Positions 6,434-14,292 of a stretch of DNA of 17,939 nucleotides are shown in pieces; the stretch's first letter is position 1; every line of letters starts with the position of its first letter. The DNA lies in contig CANQFW010000024.1 of the NCBI GenBank assembly GCA_947599995.1, positions 1 through 17,939 on the forward strand, in the 5' to 3' direction. Under the pieces are notes generated by a model that saw only the letters and a list, made by a program, of their open reading frames with translations, made no database searches and had not been told where the DNA came from. This DNA is from an uncultured Clostridia bacterium. GTDB taxonomy: Bacteria > Bacillota > Clostridia > TANB77 > CAG-508. The position numbers and the translations under genes are program-made.

Positions 6434-7051
6434 TTAATTAGCTAATAATTTTAATGCTTCTTTTATTAGTTCTTCTAAACCTAAATCTTCATTTTTAATT
6501 TTGCTACTAACTACATCTATATCCTTTCTACTATACCCTAATACTTGAAGTGCTGTTTTCATTTCTTCTAAATTTGCATTTTTGTTTTTAATATTTCTTT
6601 CAATATCTTTTGTATTTGCTATATCTGTAAGCTCTGATATCGTTTGTTCTTTCTTTATCTTGTCTTTTAACTCTAATATAATTCTTTGCGCTGTTTTTAA
6701 TCCTACTCCTGGAATCTTTTTTAATGTATTTACATCATCTGAAACAATTGCGATTGCAAAATCTGATGGTTCTATAGAACTTAACATTGTAATTGCACTT
6801 TTTGCACCAACCCCACTTACAGATATTAAAAGTTCAAACATTCTTAATTCTTCTTTTGTTTTAAAACCAAATATACTTATATCATCTTCCATCACTCTAT
6901 AGTATGTGTGCACTGTAACTTTTTCACCTATTTTACCTACATTCTCTATTGATTTATCTGACATAAATATCTTGTAGCCTAATCCTCCCACATCCATTAC
7001 TATATATCCTAAATTTTTTGAAGCTATTTCTCCTTTTATGTATGCTAGCAT
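6434..7051 (-). CDS. ruvA: Holliday junction branch migration protein RuvA
   Basis: Binds four-way DNA junctions as a tetramer and loads the RuvB motor. Of 205 residues, the N-terminal OB domain begins MLAYIKGEIASKNLGYIVMD. The acidic pin region is EDDISIFGF (near 55-63), and two helix-hairpin-helix elements follow (ISVSGVGAKSA near 76-86 and KKIPGVGLKTAQRI near 111-124). A linker and the C-terminal RuvB-binding three-helix domain end the protein (EMKTALQVLGYSRKDID). The start at 7051 is preferred over an upstream ATG at 7096 because AAGGAGGAG sits just before it and the family begins exactly here. No ruvB follows; the next gene, 14 bases on, is tgt. RuvB should therefore be encoded elsewhere. 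Confidence 0.97.
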   Translation of the reverse strand: MLAYIKGEIASKNLGYIVMDVGGLGYKIFMSDKSIENVGKIGEKVTVHTYYRVMEDDISIFGFKTKEELRMFELLISVSGVGAKSAITMLSSIEPSDFAIAIVSDDVNTLKKIPGVGLKTAQRIILELKDKIKKEQTISELTDIANTKDIERNIKNKNANLEEMKTALQVLGYSRKDIDVVSSKIKNEDLGLEELIKEALKLLAN

Positions 7052-7095
7052 TTCTCCTCCTTTTTCATTTATGAGTATTTTAGTCCATATACCCA

Positions 7096-7124
7096 AATAT
7101 GTCTATCATATTATTTTCTATCAA
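7096..7124 (-). promoter_or_regulatory. Possible promoter of the ruvA-tgt operon
   Basis: On minus, TTGATA (7119-7124, five of six) and, after 17 bases, CATATT (7096-7101, four of six). It would start near 7090, 40 bases before the RuvA start codon. The -10 box is weak, and read-through from the glycosyltransferase genes is possible since no terminator is seen after 7152. Confidence 0.35.
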
Positions 7125-7151
7125 CTAAAGCAAAAAATTTATTATAATTTT

Positions 7152-7637
7152 TTATTTAAAAAGATTCTCTAGAAAATTATCTACTATAGTTATAATATCG
7201 TTCTCGCCTTTTTTGTATTTTACTGGAATAAAGTCTTTTACTTTTTTTAGTGATTCATTTAAATTTTGTACATCTTCTACACCAATTAGATACCCTTTTT
7301 CATCGAAGTTTTTTACAATTTGACATTGATGATCATTCACATGTTCATGGTATTTTGCTTTTCTTGGAACAGCAATTACTTTTTTGTTCTCTTGCAAAGC
7401 CATTTGTATTGATCCAACTCCTCCATGAGTTATAATCAAACTTGATTTTTTTACCAAATTTATTAATTCATCTTTAGGTATCATATCAAATATTTTCATT
7501 TTTTCAGATTCATATTTTGTAAAACCTGATTGAACTATTACTTCTTCTGTTATCGTTTTATTTTCTATGCTTTTTTCAACTTCCTTAAGAAGCCTTACAA
7601 ATTCATTATTTTGTGTTCCAAGTAAAACAAGTATCAT
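7152..7637 (-). CDS. Alg13/PssE-like glycosyltransferase catalytic subunit
   Basis: A 161-residue protein of the MurG C-terminal/GT28 type, the nucleotide-sugar-binding half of a two-chain glycosyltransferase like Alg13 or streptococcal CpsG/PssE. It begins MILVLLGTQNNEFVRLLKEV and carries the UDP-sugar binding segment SLIITHGGVGSIQMALQ (near 83-98), followed by VIAVPRKAKYHEHVNDHQ, a hallmark of the group. The partner is the membrane-anchored protein encoded just upstream, on which it would dock to transfer a sugar to a lipid-linked acceptor on the cytoplasmic face. The ATG at 7637 has AGGGAGAG before it; an in-frame ATG at 7670 would add 11 poor residues. The sugar and the product are unknown. 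No other polysaccharide genes are nearby, which is unusual for this pair. Confidence 0.9.
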   Translation of the reverse strand: MILVLLGTQNNEFVRLLKEVEKSIENKTITEEVIVQSGFTKYESEKMKIFDMIPKDELINLVKKSSLIITHGGVGSIQMALQENKKVIAVPRKAKYHEHVNDHQCQIVKNFDEKGYLIGVEDVQNLNESLKKVKDFIPVKYKKGENDIITIVDNFLENLFK

Positions 7638-7707
7638 GGTCTCTCCCTTACCTTTAAGTTTTATATACATATTTTATAATATTTTGACTATTATTTTAAT
7701 AATAGTC

Positions 7708-8187
7708 TTAAAAAATAGAACCTCCATAAATAGCTTTAGGATATATTTTTAACATTTCTTCCCATTGAACTATAAATAAATCTGCTATAGGGTAAATTAA
7801 CCTTCCCGTCGCTGTTTTAGTATTTATATTTGCAAATGTTTCTATATATATTATTTTACTTCCAAATATTTTTCCTAAATAGCACATCGGTCCTGCTGTG
7901 TGGGTTCCTGTTGTTACTATTGCTTTTGGTCTTATTTTAAAATATAAATATATTGTTTTTAATATTAAAAATAAATAAATAAATATATATCTAAATAATT
8001 TACTTCTCGTTCCATATGGTAAATATGATATTTTTTCTTTATATATATCTTTTAAATTCTCATTTGTTTTATCTTTTTCGGTAATTATGTAATAATCATA
8101 TTTCTTAAATAGTGGACTTAGATGTAGAAGTTCGTTTAAGTGACCTCCTGTGCTTGAAATAAATAGTACTTTTCTTTCTTTTTTCAT
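7708..8187 (-). CDS. Alg14/PssD-like membrane-anchored glycosyltransferase subunit
   Basis: A 159-residue protein forming the acceptor-binding, membrane-associated half of an Alg13/14-type enzyme. Seen features: KVLFISSTGGHLNELLHL at the N-terminus (Rossmann start with the GGH motif), a hydrophobic segment at about 65-85 (FRYIFIYLFLILKTIYLYF), then PKAIVTTGTHTAGPMCYLGKIFG and the family C-terminus IADLFIVQWEEMLKIYPKAIYGGSIF. It precedes its catalytic partner by 70 bases. The ATG at 8187 has AAGGA about 12 bases upstream, slightly far. By analogy with capsule clusters it would add the second sugar to a lipid-linked intermediate; substrate unknown. Confidence 0.9.
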   Translation of the reverse strand: MKKERKVLFISSTGGHLNELLHLSPLFKKYDYYIITEKDKTNENLKDIYKEKISYLPYGTRSKLFRYIFIYLFLILKTIYLYFKIRPKAIVTTGTHTAGPMCYLGKIFGSKIIYIETFANINTKTATGRLIYPIADLFIVQWEEMLKIYPKAIYGGSIF

Positions 8188-8252
8188 TTATAAATTAATT
8201 CCTTTCGTTTTATAGCACAAAATAAATACTATTGCTTCTTTTATCTTGCTAT

Positions 8253-8281
8253 ATTTTACACTATAAATAAAAAAATAGCAA
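8253..8281 (-). promoter_or_regulatory. Possible promoter of the glycosyltransferase pair
   Basis: On minus, TTGCTA (8276-8281, four of six), 17 bases, then TAAAAT (8253-8258, five of six), with an expected start near 8246. The -35 box lies inside the downstream arm of the adjacent terminator hairpin, so the two elements share sequence. Confidence 0.4.
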
Positions 8282-8296
8282 GGCTTACTTGCTATT
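8267..8296 (-). terminator. Minus-strand intrinsic terminator
   Basis: On minus: AATAGCAAG (8296-8288), loop, CTTGCTATT (8282-8274), merging into a run of T (8275-8269). A 9-bp stem with a T tract is a convincing terminator for the DUF378 transcript, backing up the one at 8382-8405. Confidence 0.7.
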
Positions 8297-8329
8297 AAAA
8301 AATATAAAAATTACAATATAAAATAATCA

Positions 8330-8353
8330 CCCTTTAATAAAATAATTAAAGGG
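8330..8353. repeat. Inverted repeat between two terminators
   Basis: CCCTTTAAT (8330-8338), six-base loop, ATTAAAGGG (8345-8353). It has no T tract on either strand, so it is a hairpin rather than a classical terminator. It is the middle one of three hairpins within 140 bases. Confidence 0.5.
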
Positions 8354-8371
8354 CAATTATTGACATTAAAT

Positions 8372-8405
8372 TATTATTTAAAAAGCAAATTTTGAAATTT
8401 GCTTT
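8372..8405 (-). terminator. Terminator directly after the DUF378 gene
   Basis: Minus strand AAAGCAAATTT (8405-8395) pairs with AAATTTGCTTT (8392-8382), with the innermost bases open as loop, followed by a further T and an A/T tail. It begins 4 bases after the DUF378 stop codon. Confidence 0.65.
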
Positions 8406-8409
8406 AAAC

Positions 8410-8601
8410 TTATTTTCTATCAAATATAAGTTTAATTGACCAAAGTCCTGATATGCCCACTAAAGTATATATTATTCTACTTAATGCAGACATTGTTCCG
8501 AAAATTGTGTCGACTAAATTAAATTTAAATAAACCTATTAGTCCCCAATTTATAGCTCCTATAATTACCAATATAAGAGCAATGGTATCTATCGCCTTCA
8601 T
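8410..8601 (-). CDS. DUF378 family small membrane protein
   Basis: A 63-residue protein of the DUF378 family, recognised from IALILVIIGAINWGLIGLFKFNLVDTIFG and SRIIYTLVGISGLWSIKLIF. Two transmembrane helices are visible, about 5-27 and 38-58, with the family's conserved NWGLIGLF turn and a serine-arginine before helix 2. The function of the family is unknown. The ATG at 8601 has GGGAGGA about 7 bases upstream. It stands alone, with its own likely promoter and terminators. Confidence 0.93.
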   Translation of the reverse strand: MKAIDTIALILVIIGAINWGLIGLFKFNLVDTIFGTMSALSRIIYTLVGISGLWSIKLIFDRK

Positions 8602-8639
8602 TTTACATTCCTCCCACTTATTTATTGTAATTTACTTTT

Positions 8640-8670
8640 ATTATATACAATAATTTGAGATTTATGTTAA
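8640..8670 (-). promoter_or_regulatory. Possible promoter of the DUF378 gene
   Basis: On minus, a perfect TATAAT (8640-8645) preceded by TTAACA (8665-8670, five of six), but with a 19-base spacer, longer than ideal. The start would be near 8633, about 32 bases before the ATG. No terminator with a T tract was found for the upstream glgP gene. Confidence 0.4.
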
Positions 8671-8680
8671 AAATTCATAA

Positions 8681-11260
8681 TTATTTTTCAATCCATTTTA
8701 CTAAATCTAGATTTTCACTATCTAAAAGCATTTCATGAATTGGCATAACTCTGAATGTGTAGCCATAATTTCCACCTGTGGATAAACAAATTTTTGCAGT
8801 ATAATGAAATCTTTTATATTGTTCTTCTTCTTTTACTAATTTCATTGGAACAATCTTTATATTCTCAACTATTCCATCATCAGAGATTTTACCACAATAT
8901 ACTTCAACTCTAACATTATTTTCATTTATATTTGGCAATGTTACCATGCAATTTACTTCTATATTTTGACCTGCATCAATATTTACATTTTCTGGGTTAT
9001 CTATTTGTTCTATTAATATATTTTGCCAATTTTCAGTTATTTCTTTCTTCCAATTTGCATATTGCATTACATTTTCCAAATCTGTAAAATATTTTCTTGT
9101 ATTTTTTATAAGTGGCATGTATAGTTTTTCTGTGTAATCAACTAGCATTCTTGCAGTACTATATCTTCCACCTGTTGTAATAATTGATTTTTTCATAATT
9201 TCCATCCATTTTTCTGAGTAGCTATCATTTGATGGTCTATCATAAAATGTTGGTATTATTTTATTTTCAAGTATATTATATATACTCATGCTATCTGCTC
9301 TATCTTGTTCTTGATATGTGGCATATTGATCATTTGTTCCAATTACCCACCCGTTGGTTTGGTCATATCCTTCTGCCCACCAACCATCTGATACACTAAA
9401 ATTTATTACTCCATTTACGGATGCTTTTTGTCCACTTGTTCCTGAAGCCTCCATTGGTCTTCTTGGAGTATTTAACCATACATCTACACCACTTACTAAA
9501 TATTTTGACATTGCCATGTTATAATTTTCTAGCAGGAATATTTTTCCTTTGAATTGTGGTTTCATAGATAATTCATGAATATATTTTATTAAATCTTGTC
9601 CTTCTTTATCTACAGGATGTGCTTTTCCTGCAAATAATATTCTTACTGGTCTTTCAGAATTATTTAATATCTCTGTTATTCTTTCTAAGTCACTAAATAT
9701 TAATGTTGCTCTTTTATATGTTGCAAACCTTCTTGCAAATCCTATAATTAAGTCATTTGTCGAAATTTCAGATGTTATTTTTCTTATTTCTTCATAGCTA
9801 ACTCCGGCTTTTCTCAATCTTTCTGTTACGTTTTGTTTTACCACCTCAATTAATTTTTGTTTTCTTTTAATGTGTGCATCCCATAATTCTTCATTTGGTA
9901 TGTTTTGAATTCTTTTCCATGTTTCATCTAAATATATTCTGTCTTGCCAATATGGTGCTCCTGGTGTTGCTAAATATTTGTTATATAATGCCTTGAGATT
10001 TGGTGAAAGCCATGTGCATGTATGTATTCCGTTTGTTACATATGTTATTGGTGATTCGTTTGCTGCTATATTAGGCCAAACTTCTCCAAATAGCTCTCTT
10101 GAAACTGTACCGTGAAGTTTACTTACTCCATTTTTCTTTCCTGCTATTTTAAGTGCAAATATTCCCATATTAAATCCATTTTGCAATTGTATAGATGGTT
10201 TCATACCTAATTTTAAAAATTCCTCTGCATCTAGTCCTAAACGAGGCCAAAAGTCTTCAAAATATTTTCTCATTAAGTCTAATGGGAATATATCATTTCC
10301 TGCTGGAACTGGTGTATGTGTAGTAAATACCGTTTTTGATGTTGTTATCTCCTTTGCAACCTCAAACGATACTTTTTTCTCCTCCATTATGTTCTTTATT
10401 ACTTCTAATATTAAAAATGCCGAATGTCCCTCGTTCATATGATATATTGTTGGCTTTAGACCCATTATTTTTAACAAGTTTGCTCCCGCCATTCCTAATA
10501 TTATCTCTTGTCTTATTCTTGTTTCTTGATTTCCCCCATATAGTTTTAATGTTGTTTCTCTGTCTTCATCTATGTTTTTGTCTATATCTGAGTCTAAAAG
10601 ATATAGTTTTACTCTTCCTACATTTATTTGCCATACTTTTAAGTATATTTTTCTTCCTAAATATCTTACATATGTGTATAGTGGTTGTCCATCCACATCT
10701 TTTACTGGGAATATTGGCATATTTTCTAAATCTATATTGCTATATTCAGATTTTTGAATTCCATATGCTTCTATTCTCTGTCTAAAATATCCATTTTTAT
10801 ATAATAAACCTACTCCTACTAGTGGAATTCCTAAATCACTTGCTGATTTTAAATGATCTCCTGATAATATTCCTAATCCTCCAGAGTATATTGGTATTGT
10901 TTGATCTAGTCCATATTCTGCTGAAAAGTATGCTATTAGGTCTTGTTTATTATCTGGGTATTTTTTATTGTACCATGTGTCTTTACTTGACATATAGTCT
11001 TCAAAGTTTTTTAATACTTTTTCATATTCTTTTACGAAGTTCGGATCATTTGCTGCTTTTTCTAGTCTTTCTTGTGATACTCTCTTTAGAAATTTTATTG
11101 GATTTTTGTTCACTGTTTCCCAAAGGTCTAGATCTATTTTCTTTAATAATCTTAGGTATTCTGTATTCCAGCTCCACCATAGATTATTTGATATCTCTTG
11201 TAATTTACTTATATTTTTTGGCAGTTGTGGATTTACTGTTATTTTATTAAAAATGTACAT
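8681..11260 (-). CDS. glgP: Alpha-glucan phosphorylase (GT35, DUF3417 type)
   Basis: Releases glucose-1-phosphate from glycogen or maltodextrin using phosphate and the cofactor PLP. Length is 859 residues. The N-terminal DUF3417 domain is visible (NISKLQEISNNLWWSWNTEYLRLLKKID, about 15-45), then SAEYGLDQTIPIYSGGLGILSGDHLKSASDLG, the NEGHSAFL segment, and the PLP site EASGTSGQKASVNG with Lys612 as the predicted Schiff-base lysine, followed by SDGWWAEGYD. This pattern marks the short alpha-glucan phosphorylase subfamily rather than the classical MalP/GlgP type. The ATG at 11260 has AAGGAGGAAC upstream and a near-consensus promoter. No other glycogen genes are in view. It is divergent from spoIVA. 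Exact substrate length preference is not readable. Confidence 0.96.
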   Translation of the reverse strand: MYIFNKITVNPQLPKNISKLQEISNNLWWSWNTEYLRLLKKIDLDLWETVNKNPIKFLKRVSQERLEKAANDPNFVKEYEKVLKNFEDYMSSKDTWYNKKYPDNKQDLIAYFSAEYGLDQTIPIYSGGLGILSGDHLKSASDLGIPLVGVGLLYKNGYFRQRIEAYGIQKSEYSNIDLENMPIFPVKDVDGQPLYTYVRYLGRKIYLKVWQINVGRVKLYLLDSDIDKNIDEDRETTLKLYGGNQETRIRQEIILGMAGANLLKIMGLKPTIYHMNEGHSAFLILEVIKNIMEEKKVSFEVAKEITTSKTVFTTHTPVPAGNDIFPLDLMRKYFEDFWPRLGLDAEEFLKLGMKPSIQLQNGFNMGIFALKIAGKKNGVSKLHGTVSRELFGEVWPNIAANESPITYVTNGIHTCTWLSPNLKALYNKYLATPGAPYWQDRIYLDETWKRIQNIPNEELWDAHIKRKQKLIEVVKQNVTERLRKAGVSYEEIRKITSEISTNDLIIGFARRFATYKRATLIFSDLERITEILNNSERPVRILFAGKAHPVDKEGQDLIKYIHELSMKPQFKGKIFLLENYNMAMSKYLVSGVDVWLNTPRRPMEASGTSGQKASVNGVINFSVSDGWWAEGYDQTNGWVIGTNDQYATYQEQDRADSMSIYNILENKIIPTFYDRPSNDSYSEKWMEIMKKSIITTGGRYSTARMLVDYTEKLYMPLIKNTRKYFTDLENVMQYANWKKEITENWQNILIEQIDNPENVNIDAGQNIEVNCMVTLPNINENNVRVEVYCGKISDDGIVENIKIVPMKLVKEEEQYKRFHYTAKICLSTGGNYGYTFRVMPIHEMLLDSENLDLVKWIEK

Positions 11261-11295
11261 TATTTTGTTCCTCCTTAGTATTTTATTTATATTGT

Positions 11296-11324
11296 ATTAT
11301 CCCCTAATTTATTTTTTTTGTCAA
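11296..11324 (-). promoter_or_regulatory. glgP promoter, sigma-A type
   Basis: On minus, perfect TTGACA (11319-11324), 17 bases, then GATAAT (11296-11301, five of six). The start is expected near 11289, about 28 bases before the ATG. Its -35 box lies one base from the -35-like element of the divergent spoIVA promoter. Confidence 0.8.
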
Positions 11325-11325
11325 G

Positions 11326-11354
11326 GTATATTTATAAAAATTTTATCATATGAT
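11326..11354 (+). promoter_or_regulatory. Putative sigma-E promoter of spoIVA
   Basis: GTATATT (11326-11332) and CATATGAT (11347-11354) are separated by 14 bases, close to the B. subtilis sigma-E pattern (KMATATT, 13-15 bases, CATACANT). In B. subtilis spoIVA is a mother-cell sigma-E gene, which supports the call. The start would be near 11361, giving a leader of about 110 nt. Confidence 0.55.
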
Positions 11355-11470
11355 TTTAGCAGGTTAATGGTTTTTGCAGAGGTTTTCGTAACTAATGGTT
11401 TAATTACTAGTTGGATGCTATAAAACTGTTAATGATTAATATATGAATATAAATTTTGTGGAGGTATGGA

Positions 11471-12949
11471 ATGGAAAATCTTGGATTGTATGAAGATATT
11501 GCTAGAAGAACTGATGGTGATATTTATGTTGGGGTTGTGGGGCCGGTTAGAACAGGAAAGTCTACTTTTATTAAGAAATTTATGGATTTGCTTGTCATTC
11601 CTAATATTGATAATGATTATAAGAAGGAACGTGCTAAAGATGAGCTTCCTCAGAGTGCTGGAGGTAAGACTATTATGACTACTGAGCCTAAGTTTGTTCC
11701 TAATGAAGCAATTGAAATTAACATTGATAATAATTTGAAGCTTAAAACCAGACTTGTTGATTGTGTTGGGTACCTAGTTCCTAATAGTATTGGATATTTA
11801 GAGGATGGCAAACCCCGAATGGTTAAAACACCTTGGTCTGCTGAAGAAATTCCGTTTGAAAAAGCTGCTGAAATTGGAACTCAAAAAGTTATTCAGGAGC
11901 ATTCTACTATTGGGGTACTCATTACCACTGATGGAAGTATAACTGATATTCCCAGGGAAGATTATGTTAAAGCAGAAGAACGTGTTGTTTCTGAGCTTAA
12001 AGCCCTTAATAAGCCTTTTATCATTTTGCTTAATTCAAATGACCCTCAAAATGAAACCTGTATAAAACTTTGCTCTAGTTTGAGTGAAAAGTATTCTGCT
12101 ACAGTTGTTCCTGTTAATTGCGCTGAACTTGATATTGACGATATTACTAATATTTTTTCTAAAATATTATATGAATTTCCAGTTAGTCAGGTTAATTTTA
12201 AATTACCTAAGTGGATTAATGCTTTAGATTTGTCTCATCCTCTTAAGCAGCAAATTTTTACAGAAATTTCAAATGCTTTCAACGATGTTTCTCTTTTAAA
12301 AAGTGTTTCGGGATGTACTAATAGAATTACTGATTCAGATGTAATTACTAATACTAAATTAGATAATATTGAACTTGGAACTGGATGTGTTAATGTTTCT
12401 ATTTCTTTAAAGGATGATTTATTTTATAAAATTTTGACTGAAATGACTGGTGTTGAAATTGAAAATGAAAGTGACCTGTTTTCTATTATTACTGAACTTT
12501 CTTCAATTAAGTCAAAGTATAATAAAATTGCCGTTGCTTTAGATGAGGCTGAACGTAAGGGTTATGGAATTGTTACTCCTACTATTGATGAGCTAATTTT
12601 AGATGAACCTGAAATGGTTAAACAAGGAAATCGATTTGGAGTTAAACTAAAGGCTACTGCTCCAAGTTTGCATATTATTAAAGCAAACATTGAAACTGAA
12701 GTTTCTCCTATTGTTGGTTCTGAAAAACAGTCTGAGGAATTGGTTAATTATTTAATGTCTGAATTTGAAAATGATCCTAAAAAAATCTGGAGTTCGAATA
12801 TTTTTGGAAAGAATCTTCATGAACTTGTGAATGAAGGATTACAGACTAAACTTTGTAAAATGCCAGAAGAGGCTCAGATGAAACTTCAAGAAACATTGGA
12901 AAGGATTGTCAATGAAGGTAGTGGCGGATTAATTTGTATTATTTTATAA
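11471..12949 (+). CDS. spoIVA: Stage IV sporulation protein A, spore coat morphogenetic ATPase
   Basis: Mother-cell protein that coats the forespore, polymerises on ATP hydrolysis and forms the basement layer for the spore coat. From the chosen ATG the protein has 492 residues, the same as B. subtilis SpoIVA. The N-terminus MENLGLYEDIARRTDGDIYVGVVGPVRTGKST contains the Walker A motif (residues 24-32), followed by DELPQSAGGKTIMTTEPKFVP and LVDCVGYLVP (Walker B region near 95-105). The C-terminus GGLICIIL is the family's conserved end, needed for membrane localisation through SpoVM in Bacillus. The start at 11471 has GTGGAGG about 6 bases upstream; an ATG at 11456 would precede that site. Its presence marks an endospore-forming lineage. 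A terminator follows directly. Confidence 0.98.
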   Translation: MENLGLYEDIARRTDGDIYVGVVGPVRTGKSTFIKKFMDLLVIPNIDNDYKKERAKDELPQSAGGKTIMTTEPKFVPNEAIEINIDNNLKLKTRLVDCVGYLVPNSIGYLEDGKPRMVKTPWSAEEIPFEKAAEIGTQKVIQEHSTIGVLITTDGSITDIPREDYVKAEERVVSELKALNKPFIILLNSNDPQNETCIKLCSSLSEKYSATVVPVNCAELDIDDITNIFSKILYEFPVSQVNFKLPKWINALDLSHPLKQQIFTEISNAFNDVSLLKSVSGCTNRITDSDVITNTKLDNIELGTGCVNVSISLKDDLFYKILTEMTGVEIENESDLFSIITELSSIKSKYNKIAVALDEAERKGYGIVTPTIDELILDEPEMVKQGNRFGVKLKATAPSLHIIKANIETEVSPIVGSEKQSEELVNYLMSEFENDPKKIWSSNIFGKNLHELVNEGLQTKLCKMPEEAQMKLQETLERIVNEGSGGLICIIL

Positions 12950-12952
12950 TGT

Positions 12953-12993
12953 TTTTGCTCTCTGCATATTGCAGGGAGCAAAATATTTATTTT
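12953..12993 (+). terminator. spoIVA intrinsic terminator
   Basis: TTTTGCTCTCTGC (12953-12965), loop ATATT, GCAGGGAGCAAAA (12971-12983): a 13-bp stem with one G-U pair, followed by TATTTATTTT. It lies three bases after the spoIVA stop. Confidence 0.85.
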
Positions 12994-13107
12994 AACCTCC
13001 TAGTATGTTCTGTATTTTATATTTTTCTATAAAATTATTATATTTTCTTATTTAATTATGGTCATATTTCGACAATTTGTCATATTATTTATAAAGGAGG
13101 TTTATTT

Positions 13108-14204
13108 ATGCATAAGATATGTAGAATTTTTTTTATATCTTTTGTTACATTATTTTTCTTAATTTCTATGTCTATCTACAGTCTTGCTTTTGCCCCTTCA
13201 AGTAGTAATATTTATCAAGGAATCGATGTAAGTCGTTGGCAAGGAAATATTGATTTTACACTTGTAAAAAATTCTGGAATCCAAGTAGTGTATATAAAAT
13301 CAAGTGAAGGGAAAAATTATATAGACCCTTATTTTGAGCAAAATTATACAATGGCTAAAGCCAATGGATTAAAGGTTGGTTTTTATCATTATGTAACAGC
13401 TCGATCAACTGAAGAAGCTAAACTACAAGCTATATTTTTTTCAAGAGTAATAGCAGGTAAAAGTCCTGATTGTAAATTAGCTATGGACTTTGAAAATTTT
13501 GGTAATCTAACAATTAATCAAATAAATAGTATATCTAAAGTATTTTTAGAAACGTTGGAAAAAGAAACAGGATCCGAGGTATTAATATATAGTAATGCAT
13601 ATTCAGCTAGTAATATATTTAGTAATGAACTTACACAATATCCTCTATGGGTGGCTAATTATAATGTAAGTAGTCCATCAGGTAATGATAAATGGCAAAC
13701 CTGGGTACGGCTGGCAGTATACAAGCACCGGAACAGTAAGACGGCATCTCCGGGTATGTTGATAAAAATCAGTTTACAGATGGAGTATTTTTATCAAATG
13801 CAGAAATTTTGCCTACTCCAAATGACTCAATCGAAACCACTCCACAAGATACTTTTTATTATACTGTAAAAAAAGGTAATACTTTGAGTGGAATTGCTAA
13901 AAAATATGGAACTACAGTAAACAGCTTAGTACGTTTAAATGGAATAAAAAATCCTAACTTAATTTATCCAAATCAAAAAATAAAAATCAACACAAATTCC
14001 GGAAGTTCTTCTGGTGAAAATTCTTGTGGTAAAATATTGTATACTATAAAATATGGTGATACATTAAGCTCACTTGCTTCTAAATATCAATCATCGATTT
14101 CAGATATTGTAAAAGTTAATAATATCTTAAATCCAAACCTAATTTATGCAGGTGAACAGATTAGAATTCCTACTTGTAAAATGGACCTAAGGAATCTTCC
14201 TTAA
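13108..14204 (+). pseudogene. Secreted GH25 lysozyme with two LysM domains, frameshifted
   Basis: An N-terminal signal peptide (about 1-28, ending near SLAFA) is followed by a glycoside hydrolase family 25 muramidase domain: YQGIDVSRWQGNIDF with the first catalytic Asp, VYIKSSEG, GFYHYVTA and LAMDFENFG with the catalytic DxE. Frame 1 holds until about 13702-13708. The natural continuation YGWQYTSTGTV is in the next frame (13706-13738). DGISGYVDKNQFTDGVF and everything after it are in the third frame (from about 13740). Thus two single extra bases, 35-40 bp apart, break the gene; 1097 bases equal 365 codons plus two. LysM domains follow at about 13857-13991 (YTVKKGNTLSGIAKKYGTT) and 14037-14169 (YTIKYGDTLSSLASKYQSS). 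The ATG has a strong AAAGGAGG. As written, translation yields a 253-residue product without LysM. A sequencing error cannot be excluded. Confidence 0.85.
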
Positions 14205-14213
14205 GTCCATTTT
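14178..14213. terminator. Bidirectional terminator between convergent genes
   Basis: AAAATGGAC-C-TAAGGAA (14178-14194), loop TC, then TTCCTTA-A-GTCCATTTT (14197-14213): a 16-bp stem with one C/A mismatch. The stem arms supply T runs on both strands. It overlaps the last codons of the lysozyme gene and lies 79 bases beyond the stop of the convergent P-type ATPase, so it may serve both. Confidence 0.65.
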
Positions 14214-14292
14214 ACTTAGCAAATAAAGAATACTTTTTAAAATTCTATATGTTAGTCAATTATAAAGTTTTTCCAAATTTAGTCTTATTCCT

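Noticed and set aside
13061..13088. GTCATATT and CATATTAT before the lysozyme gene, resembling a sigma-E promoter
   Set aside because: The spacer is only 12 bases and the implied start (about 13095) would fall inside the ribosome binding site, so a functional message would lack it. It may just be a TCATATT direct repeat.
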